A DNA stretch of 51,405 nucleotides from CAYWPG01 sp964460035 (GTDB lineage Bacteria > Pseudomonadota > Gammaproteobacteria > Nitrococcales > AK92), in assembly GCA_964460035.1 (NCBI GenBank), contig CAYWPG010000028.1, positions 1 through 51,405 of the forward strand, read 5' to 3'. Below the pieces are notes generated by a model. The model worked only from the letters and a program-made list of their open reading frames with translations, had not been told where the DNA came from and made no database searches. Shown here one piece after another: positions 35,107 through 42,097 of the stretch. A program made the translations under genes and the position numbers. How positions within the stretch are numbered: the first letter of the stretch is position 1; every line of letters begins with the position of its first letter.

Positions 35107-35451
35107 AGCTTCCTCACAGCTTGGAGATAGTGCCGCCGAAGGATTTTAAAAGACCATCGGCAGCCGGCCAACGGCCGTCTAAAGACCGAAATCGCAACGC
35201 CTTCAGAGACAGAGACTGTCCCTGGCACACCGGTAAACTGCATGCGCCAAATTAGTCCCACCTGACTCTCGCGACAAGGGCATTGTCGTGTCGCAAGCCC
35301 TGGCCGCCGGTGGAGCGATGCATGCGAACCTCGCCGGCTCGTACTGGCCCGGCGTCGGCACCCTGGCGAGGATACATTATTGGCGATCGGCGGGCAGCGA
35401 ACCCGGAAACGCGCGCCGCTCCGGGTTCGCAAGTGCGGCAACTTGGCCCTA
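35107..35451. other. Spacer between clpS and aceA1
   Basis: 345 bases with no gene; cspD, which often lies here in relatives, is absent. A perfect 11-bp hairpin GCGAACCCGGA/TCCGGGTTCGC (35397-35407 with 35420-35430, 12-base loop) lies 22 bases past the aceA1 stop and likely marks its transcript end, though no T run follows. A weaker hairpin (CGCGACAA/TTGTCGTG) is near 35271-35291. The clpS promoter is not obvious. Confidence 0.45.
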
Positions 35452-36735
35452 TCAGTCCTCGAACTGCGCTTCCTCGGTGGAACCGGTCAGTGCCGTTACC
35501 GACGACTGGCCGCCTTGGATCACCATGGTGACCTGATCGAAGTAACTTGCCCCTACCTCGCGCTGATGGCGCGTCGCCGTATAGCCATCTTTCTCCGCGG
35601 CGAACTCGGCCTCTTGCAGTTCCACGTAAGCCGGCATTTGCCTCTCCTTATAGCCTTTGGCCAATTGGAACATGCTGTAGTTGAGCGCGTGAAAGCCGGC
35701 CAGTGTAATGAACTGAAACTTATAGCCCATGGCACCGAGTTCACGCTGGAACTTGGCGATGGTCGCATCGTCCAGATTCTTCTTCCAGTTGAACGATGGC
35801 GAGCAATTATAGGCTAGCAGCTTGCCCGGATACTCTTTGTGGATGGCCTCGGCGAAACGCTTGGCGAAGTCTAGATCCGGCGTGCCCGTCTCGCACCAGA
35901 CCAGGTCGGCGTACGGCGCGTAAGCAAGCCCGCGGGCGACCGCCTGGTCAAGGCCGGCACGCGTACGGTAGAAGCCTTCGGCGGTACGCTCGCCGGTGAG
36001 GAACGGCTTGTCCCGCTCGTCCACATCGGAGGTGAGCAGATCGGCCGCTTCGGCATCGGTGCGCGCCAGCAACAAGGTCGGCACGCCCATTATGTCCGCG
36101 GCAAGACGCGCCGCGATCAGCTTCTGCACCGCCTCTTGCGTCGGCACCAGCACCTTGCCGCCCATGTGGCCGCATTTCTTGACGGCCGCTAACTGATCTT
36201 CGAAATGAACGCCTGCCGCACCGGCCTCTATCATGGCCTTCATCAGCTCGAAAGCGTTCAGCACGCCGCCAAAGCCGGCCTCGGCATCGGCAACGATGGG
36301 CGCCATCCAATCGATACTGTTGTCGCCTTCGGCGTGGTGGATCTGATCGGCCCGCAACAGGGCATTGTTGATTCGCCGCACCACGCTGGGAACGGAGTTC
36401 GCCGGGTACAGCGACTGATCGGGATACATTGTCAGGCCAAGGTTGGCGTCGGCAGCGACCTGCCATCCGGACAGGTAAATAGCCTTCAGCCCGGCCTTGA
36501 CTTGCTGCATGGCCTGGTTGCCCGTCAACGCCCCAAGCGCATTGACGAACGGCTCCTCGTTGAGGAGCTTCCACAGTTTCTGCGCGCCCAGCGTGGCCAG
36601 AGTGTATTCGATACGTACAGTGCCACGCAGGCGCACCACGTCCTCGGCCGTATAGCCACGCACCACGCCCTTCCAGCGCGGATTCTCAGCCCAGTCCCTT
36701 GTTAGCTGTGCAATCGCAGCTTGATCGTTGCTCAT
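35452..36735 (-). CDS. aceA: Isocitrate lyase, short (E. coli AceA-type) subfamily
   Basis: 427 residues (E. coli AceA 434). The catalytic loop is KKCGHMGGKVLVP with C188; other signatures are SGWQVAADANL, YPDQSLYPANSVP, IVADAEAGFGG and YNCSPSFNW. It splits isocitrate into glyoxylate and succinate. The start ATG 36735 (MSNDQAAIAQL) follows a GGGAGG ribosome-binding site; a longer frame upstream has no similarity. It lies downstream of, but separated by a terminator from, the second, longer isocitrate lyase. A GTTGTACAAC palindrome lies 30 bases upstream. Confidence 0.95.
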   Translation of the reverse strand: MSNDQAAIAQLTRDWAENPRWKGVVRGYTAEDVVRLRGTVRIEYTLATLGAQKLWKLLNEEPFVNALGALTGNQAMQQVKAGLKAIYLSGWQVAADANLGLTMYPDQSLYPANSVPSVVRRINNALLRADQIHHAEGDNSIDWMAPIVADAEAGFGGVLNAFELMKAMIEAGAAGVHFEDQLAAVKKCGHMGGKVLVPTQEAVQKLIAARLAADIMGVPTLLLARTDAEAADLLTSDVDERDKPFLTGERTAEGFYRTRAGLDQAVARGLAYAPYADLVWCETGTPDLDFAKRFAEAIHKEYPGKLLAYNCSPSFNWKKNLDDATIAKFQRELGAMGYKFQFITLAGFHALNYSMFQLAKGYKERQMPAYVELQEAEFAAEKDGYTATRHQREVGASYFDQVTMVIQGGQSSVTALTGSTEEAQFED

Positions 36736-36764
36736 CAGTAGCCTCCCGACGTGGGTCATGGATA

Positions 36765-36774
36765 GTTGTACAAC
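36765..36774. promoter_or_regulatory. Palindrome upstream of aceA1, possible operator
   Basis: GTTGTACAAC, a perfect 10-bp palindrome 30 bases before the aceA1 start codon. The T-G-T-A-C-A core is typical of GntR-type operators, but no regulator is assigned. Confidence 0.4.
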
Positions 36775-37117
36775 CGACCTGCCAAAGAAAGCCAAAGCGG
36801 CGCCGCCCGCCTCTCCCGGCGAGCGGCCAAGGCCTGATCTGGGGGCGCCGCCGCCCAGCAAGCCTTGACAACACCGATCGCAACGCTGCTTATGTCGCAG
36901 TGCAACGTAAGCCGTTTATCCTGAACTCATGCGCGTGCTCGGTCAACCTGCATGCATGGGTCCGAAACGGCGGGCGAGGTAGCGCGCGCGTGCGAATTGA
37001 CGTCGACAAGGTCGCTCGCTTTACCAGCAAGGCACGCACGCAAAAAAAAAGCGAACCCTAAGGTTCGCTTTTCGTCAGGCCGACCGACGCGGTGCGCCGG
37101 TCGGTTCCATCGCCAGC
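36775..37117. other. Spacer between the two isocitrate lyase genes
   Basis: Contains the aceA2 terminator (37042-37072) at its right end and, to the left, GC-rich DNA that should carry the aceA1 promoter. I found no convincing -35/-10 pair and no coding frame. Confidence 0.4.
37042..37072 (-). terminator. Rho-independent terminator of aceA2
   Basis: Stem AAAGCGAACC/GGTTCGCTTT (37048-37057 with 37062-37071) with a 4-base loop and nine T residues on the minus strand. It is strong, so the two lyases are separate transcription units. Confidence 0.93.
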
Positions 37118-38713
37118 TTAGAACTGGTTCATGGTGTTGGCGGCACCACCGGCCTTCAGAGCGGCTTCGCCCGAGAAGTACTCCTTGTGGTCGTCGCCGA
37201 TGTTGGAGCCAGCCATATCCTGGTGCTTCACGGTCGGGACACCCTTGCGGATCTCCTGACGCTGCACGCCGTCGACATAAGCCAGCATGCCCAGCTCGCC
37301 GAAGTAGCCCTTGGCCAGCTCGTCCGTGGACAGCGCGGCGGTGTGGTACGTCGGCAGCGTGATCAGGTGATGGAAGATGCCGGCCTGAGCGGACGCATCC
37401 CGCTGGAAGTTCTGGATGCGGCGGTCGGCTTCCTGGCACAGCTCGCTGCCGTCGTACTCGGCGCTCATCAGGTTCGCGCGGTCGTAAGCCGACACGTCCT
37501 TGCCCTGGGCAACCCAGTCGTCGAACACCTGCTGACGGAAGTTCAGCGTCCAGTTGAAGGACGGGCTGTTGTTGTACACCAGCTTGGCGTTCGGAATGAC
37601 TTCGCGGATGCGGTCGACCATGCCCTTGATCTGGCCGATGTGCGGCTTCTCGGTCTCGATCCACAGCAAGTCGGCGCCATGCTGCAGCGCGGTGATGCAG
37701 TCGAGCACCACGCGGTCCTCGCCGGTGCCCTCACGGAACTGGAACAGACCGGACGGCAGCCGCTTGAGCTTCTTCAGCTTGCCTTCGGCCTTGATCACCA
37801 CGTCGCCGTTCTCGATGTCATCGGCGCTGCTGATGTACTCGCCGTCGAGGAAGCTGTTGTACTTGTCGCCAAGATCGCCCGGCTGGTTCGTCACCGCGAT
37901 CTGCTTGGTGAGGCCAGCGCCCAGGGAGTCGGTGCGGGCGACGATGACGCCATCGTCCACGCCCAGCTCAAGGAAGGCGTAGCGGACCGCGCGGATCTTC
38001 GCCAGGAAGTCGGCGTGCGGCACGGTAACCTTGCCGTCCTGGTGACCGCACTGCTTCTCGTCGGAGACCTGGTTCTCGATCTGGATGCAGCAGGCGCCTG
38101 CTTCGATCATCTTCTTGGCCAGCAGGTAGGTGGCCTCTTCGTTACCGAAACCGGCATCGATGTCGGCGATGATCGGCACCACGTGCGTTTCGAAGTTGTC
38201 GATCTTGTCCTGGATGGCCTTGACGGCAGCCTCGTCGCCCCGCGCGCGCGCAGCGTCAAGGTCGCGGAACAGGTGGTTCAGCTCGCGAGCGTCAGCCTGC
38301 TTCAGGAAGGTGTAAAGCTCTTCGATCAGCTCGGGCACGGAAGTCTTCTCGTGCATCGACTGATCGGGCAGCGGACCGAACTTGGAGCGCAGCGCAGCTA
38401 CCATCCAGCCAGAGAGGTACAGGTAACGCTTGCTGGTCGAGCCGAAATGACGCTTGATAGCGATCATCTTCTGCTGACCGATGAAGCCATGCCAGCAGCC
38501 CAGGGACTGGGTGTAGCGCGAGGGATCCTCGTCATACTCGGCCATGTCCCGACGCATGATCTTGGCAGTGTATTTGGCAATGTCCAGCCCGGTCTTGAAC
38601 CGGTTCTGGGCGCGCATGCGGGCTGCGTACTCGGGATTAATCCCGTCCCAAGTACCGTTGTGCGCTTTACGCAGCGCCTCAACTGCCTCGATGTCCTTGG
38701 AGTATTGTGACAT
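37118..38713 (-). CDS. aceA: Isocitrate lyase, long (Pseudomonas-type) subfamily
   Basis: 531 residues, the same length as P. aeruginosa isocitrate lyase and very close to it by recall. Signatures are RFKTGLDIAKYTAKIMRRDM, SLGCWHGFIGQQK, GPLPDQSMHEKT and the catalytic EKQCGHQDGKVTVPH with C222. The end (GSNIGDDHKEYFSGEAALKA and NTMNQF) is also conserved. Start ATG 38713 (MSQYSKDIEAV) follows a GAAGG site. With the short lyase next door the cell has two enzymes for one step; different regulation or kinetics is inference. No malate synthase gene is in the window. Confidence 0.95.
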   Translation of the reverse strand: MSQYSKDIEAVEALRKAHNGTWDGINPEYAARMRAQNRFKTGLDIAKYTAKIMRRDMAEYDEDPSRYTQSLGCWHGFIGQQKMIAIKRHFGSTSKRYLYLSGWMVAALRSKFGPLPDQSMHEKTSVPELIEELYTFLKQADARELNHLFRDLDAARARGDEAAVKAIQDKIDNFETHVVPIIADIDAGFGNEEATYLLAKKMIEAGACCIQIENQVSDEKQCGHQDGKVTVPHADFLAKIRAVRYAFLELGVDDGVIVARTDSLGAGLTKQIAVTNQPGDLGDKYNSFLDGEYISSADDIENGDVVIKAEGKLKKLKRLPSGLFQFREGTGEDRVVLDCITALQHGADLLWIETEKPHIGQIKGMVDRIREVIPNAKLVYNNSPSFNWTLNFRQQVFDDWVAQGKDVSAYDRANLMSAEYDGSELCQEADRRIQNFQRDASAQAGIFHHLITLPTYHTAALSTDELAKGYFGELGMLAYVDGVQRQEIRKGVPTVKHQDMAGSNIGDDHKEYFSGEAALKAGGAANTMNQF

Positions 38714-39436
38714 GTTTAAACCTTCTCTAGTCAGATTCAACAACTACGCGTATGGCACCTGGAGGAAGAGCTGCGGTGGGCGCCGGAGCAACCCACGCAG
38801 ATCCTTCGCCCGTTATCCGGGCGCTGGTCGGCGGTCCTTAGAAAGGCACGATATCGGTGCGCCGCGCACGTCGGGTGACAACGTCGCTTGCGACACCCCA
38901 AGGATGCGCTGAGCTACCCTCGCGGCCGTGTGCGAGGAAGGTTTTCCGTTCCTGGTTAGGAGCGTAGGTCGGCAGGTCGTGGTTATCCCTGCGCGAGCCG
39001 TCGTGCGCAGCGGAACTCTGATGCGAGCCGCCGCGCCAAGAAGGCGGGCGGATTCTATCAGTAGATCCTGTAACTGCGCAACCGGCGGTCGAATGCAATG
39101 CCGCCGCCAACACTGCTTCAAACCGCTTTGTTCTCCACAAATCGCAACATTCCCCATTTCGCGCCACGACGTTCGTCCGAATCGGCGGGCTAAGCCTACG
39201 ATGTTTGCTCGTCGCGGACCGGGACTTGGGTCCGGTATTGAGCTAGGCTCTGGCCCGGATTTCTCACGGGTTCGCAGCTTTATCGTGCGTGAATCACGAA
39301 ATCGCGCGAGTCGGCCGAGATCTGGCACATAAGAGTATATTAGGGCATTTTTTGCAGTGCACAAACTTTTTTCGTTCGCGGCGCGCTCATGGGCCGAGCG
39401 CGACCGGGCCGTAGCGACAACGGGAGTAATGATTTC
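38714..39436. other. 723-base spacer between aceA2 and nudJ
   Basis: The largest gene-free stretch. It is divergent (aceA2 leftward, nudJ rightward), so it must hold both promoters. It has short inverted repeats (CGCCCG/CGGGCG near 38808-38824) and an AT-rich run near 39325-39380 with TATATT at 39336-39341, the likely nudJ promoter area. Open frames across it have no similarity I recognise. Confidence 0.4.
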
Positions 39437-39898
39437 ATGAGTGACGAGCGTTGGTGCCCGCACGTTACCGTAGCGGCAATAGCAGAGCGCGACGGCGGTT
39501 TTCTGCTGGTCGAAGAGACTATCGAAGGCCGCAAGGTGATCAATCAGCCCGCCGGCCACCTCGAGCCGGGCGAAAGCCTGATCGCCGCGGTACGGCGCGA
39601 AGCGCTGGAGGAGACCGCCTGGCATTTCGAACCGGAGGGCATCGTTGGGGTCTATCGTTGGGAAGCCCCCGCCGGCGAGACCTTCCTGCGCGTAGCATTC
39701 CGCGGCCGCTTGGTCGGGCACGAGGCATCGCGCTCGCTGGATCCGGCCATCGATGCCGTCCGCTGGCTGACGCGCTCGGAACTCGAGCTCGCACACACCG
39801 AGGCGCGGCTGCGCAGTCCATTGGTGTGGCAATCCATCCAGGACTATTGCGCAGGCCGCCACTATCCGCTGGATCTGCTGCGCGACCTGTCGGCGTAG
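39437..39898 (+). CDS. nudJ: Nudix hydrolase, NudJ-like phosphatase
   Basis: 153 residues. The Nudix box runs G-HLEPG-E-SLIAAVR-REALEET-AW, so the Gly before its final residue is Ala here. Flanking features CPHVTVAAIAERDGGFLLVEE and INQPAGHLEPGE match the NudJ group, which sits upstream of mnmA in E. coli and Pseudomonas and can act on thiamine pyrophosphate and nucleoside di/triphosphates. Start ATG 39437 follows GGGAG. It is 140 bases before mnmA. Confidence 0.88.
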   Translation: MSDERWCPHVTVAAIAERDGGFLLVEETIEGRKVINQPAGHLEPGESLIAAVRREALEETAWHFEPEGIVGVYRWEAPAGETFLRVAFRGRLVGHEASRSLDPAIDAVRWLTRSELELAHTEARLRSPLVWQSIQDYCAGRHYPLDLLRDLSA

Positions 39899-40038
39899 CA
39901 GCGAACAAACCGTGTCCTTGTCGTCGCGCGTACGTTCGCTGCAGCGCCGCCAAGGCTGGCGACGAGCCCGCCCGGCTACGTCGGCACGGGCCGAACGTGA
40001 TATTCTGTCGAGCTTTTAAGCACGTACGAACGTAACTG

Positions 40039-41130
40039 ATGACCAAGCAACGCGTGATCGTCGGGATCTCGGGAGGCGTCGACTCCGCTGTCGCCGCCAT
40101 GCTACTGCTCGAGCAGGGGTACGAGGTGCACGGCCTGTTCATGAAGAACTGGGAAGATGACGACACCGCCACCTACTGCAGTGCAGCGGAGGATCTTGCG
40201 GACGCCAAGCAGGTTTGCGCCACGCTCGGCATTCCGCTGCACCAGGCCAATTTCGCGCGCGAGTACAAGCAGGAAGTGTTCGAGCACTGCCTGAGCGAGT
40301 TCCGCGCCGGCCGCACCCCCAATCCGGACATTCTGTGCAATCAGCGCATCAAGTTCCGCGCTTTTCTGGACTATGCCCTGCGCCTGGGGGCCGACTACGT
40401 GGCCACCGGCCACTATGCTCGCATAGACCGTCAGGGCGGACAGCAGCGGCTGCTCAAAGGGCTGGACGACAACAAGGACCAGAGCTACTTCCTGTACACG
40501 CTCGGTCAGGAGCAGCTCGCCCGCAGCCTGTTCCCCATAGGCGAACTGAAGAAGCCGTACGTGCGGCAACTGGCCGAGGAAGCCGGTTTCGATAACTATG
40601 CCAAGAAGGACAGCACCGGCATCTGCTTCATCGGCGAGCGGGACTTTCGCGAGTTCCTCAGCCGCTACCTGCCGCGCGAGCCCGGCGAGATGCGCACGCC
40701 CGAAGGCGAGGTCGTGGGCCGCCATGAAGGCTTGAGCTTCTACACCATCGGCCAGCGGCAGGGGCTGGGAATAGGCGGCCGTGCCGGCAGCTCGCCGCTC
40801 CCCTGGTACGTGGTTGGCAAGGACCTTGCCGCCAACGTGCTGATAGTGGCCCAGGGCCATGACCACCCCTGGCTGCTCGCCGACGCCCTGGAGGCGAACC
40901 AGCTGAGCTGGACTGCCGGCGAACCGCCCAAGACGCCGTTGCGCTGCACGGCCAAGACGCGTTATCGGCAGGCGGATCAGCCGTGCGAGCTCACCGTCAG
41001 CGACGGTATCGCCCGCCTGAGGTTCGACCGTCCGCAGCGCGCGATAACGCCCGGGCAGTCAGTAGTGCTTTATCTTGAAGACGAATGTCTTGGCGGAGGA
41101 ATCATCACCTCCGCCCAGCGCGCAGCTTAG
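40039..41130 (+). CDS. mnmA: tRNA-specific 2-thiouridylase MnmA
   Basis: 363 residues. The N-type ATP pyrophosphatase loop is SGGVDS (11-16). The two catalytic Cys are C100 (PNPDILCNQRIKF) and C196 (DSTGICFIGERDF). The tRNA-binding and C-terminal beta-barrel domains are complete (FYTIGQRQGLGIGG; PWYVVGKDLAANVLIVAQGHDHP). It installs 2-thiouridine at U34 of Lys, Glu and Gln tRNAs. It lies between nudJ and hflD in the conserved order. Confidence 0.97.
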   Translation: MTKQRVIVGISGGVDSAVAAMLLLEQGYEVHGLFMKNWEDDDTATYCSAAEDLADAKQVCATLGIPLHQANFAREYKQEVFEHCLSEFRAGRTPNPDILCNQRIKFRAFLDYALRLGADYVATGHYARIDRQGGQQRLLKGLDDNKDQSYFLYTLGQEQLARSLFPIGELKKPYVRQLAEEAGFDNYAKKDSTGICFIGERDFREFLSRYLPREPGEMRTPEGEVVGRHEGLSFYTIGQRQGLGIGGRAGSSPLPWYVVGKDLAANVLIVAQGHDHPWLLADALEANQLSWTAGEPPKTPLRCTAKTRYRQADQPCELTVSDGIARLRFDRPQRAITPGQSVVLYLEDECLGGGIITSAQRAA

Positions 41131-41138
41131 GTTCTTCC

Positions 41139-41762
41139 ATGGCAGATCCCATGACGACTCAAACCCTTGCACTGGCCGCGGCTCTACAGAGCCTGAGCAA
41201 CGTCGTTTCGGTCGCCAACACGGGACACAGCAGGCGGGACGAAGTGGAGCCTTGCGTGCAAGCGCTGCTGACCGTTTACGAAGGTGACTTCGAACGGCTC
41301 TACGGCGGCCGTGAAGCCTTGGCAGCCGGCTTGCGGCAGCTGGTGGAGCAGCTCGAGCGGCCGCGAGACCCCATCCTCACCCGTTATCTGGTGGCCGTGC
41401 TGTATCTGGAGCGGCGTCTGCGCAAGCGCCCGTCCATGATGGCCCATTTGGGTAACGGCCTGGCCAATGCGCGCCGGCAGGCCGAGTATTTCGAGCGGCT
41501 GCACCCCAATGTGATCAGCAACCTTGGCTCGCTGTACAGCGAAACGATCAGCACGCTGCGCCCGCGCATCATGGTCGTGGGCGGGCGCGAGTATCTGGAA
41601 CAGCCCAGCAACGCCAACCTGATTCGCACCCTGCTGCTGTCGGCCATTCGGGCGGCCACCTTCTGGCGCGAAGCCGGCGGCAACCGCTGGCGGCTCCTGT
41701 TCGGCCGCCAGAAGTACGTCGAGCGCGCACGCGAACTGCTGAGACAGCTCCAAGGCCCCTAA
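41139..41762 (+). CDS. hflD: High-frequency lysogenization protein HflD homolog
   Basis: A 207-residue all-helical protein of the HflD (YcfC) family: TLALAAALQSLSNVVSVANTG at the start, LVEQLERPRDPILTRYLVAVLYLERRL, then VISNLGSLYSETISTLRPRIMV. E. coli HflD is membrane-associated and binds lambda CII; its cellular role is unclear. The start is ATG 41139, 8 bases after mnmA; ATG 41151 is an alternative. It is co-transcribed with mnmA. An 8-bp hairpin (AGGATGCC/GGCATCCT, 41792-41820) follows the stop. Confidence 0.9.
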   Translation: MADPMTTQTLALAAALQSLSNVVSVANTGHSRRDEVEPCVQALLTVYEGDFERLYGGREALAAGLRQLVEQLERPRDPILTRYLVAVLYLERRLRKRPSMMAHLGNGLANARRQAEYFERLHPNVISNLGSLYSETISTLRPRIMVVGGREYLEQPSNANLIRTLLLSAIRAATFWREAGGNRWRLLFGRQKYVERARELLRQLQGP

Positions 41763-42097
41763 GACAACTCGTCATACACCAGAGCGCCCAGAGGATGCCG
41801 CCGCCGCAAGCGGGCATCCTGCCGCCCGCGCGCCGCGCTCGGGCTCCAGGCCCTGCCCCGCCGTTGTGACCGAAGCCCCTGATATTTGTGAACGCGGCCG
41901 TTGCAAAAGAGCGGCCCGACAACAACTTGGGGTATGATCTTCGGTATGCCTCGATGGCTGCCCGCGTTGCGGAATTCCGCACGGGGCCACATGCGGACCG
42001 GCATGCCTCCACCTGAAAGGTATTTCCGTACCTTTATGCAAGCCACGTGGCGGCATCCTGCTGATCCCGGTCACCTATACACGGATTGGGAGGTAAG
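41763..42097. other. Spacer between hflD and acnA
   Basis: 335 bases. It holds the hflD 3' hairpin at 41792-41820, a TATGAT at 41933-41938 as a possible acnA -10 (no good -35), and a strong GGGAGGTAAG ribosome-binding site before acnA. There is no coding frame. purB, found near here in relatives, is absent. Confidence 0.4.

Noticed and set aside
37187..38710. 507-codon open frame on the plus strand
   Set aside because: Antisense shadow of the long isocitrate lyase gene; no family features.
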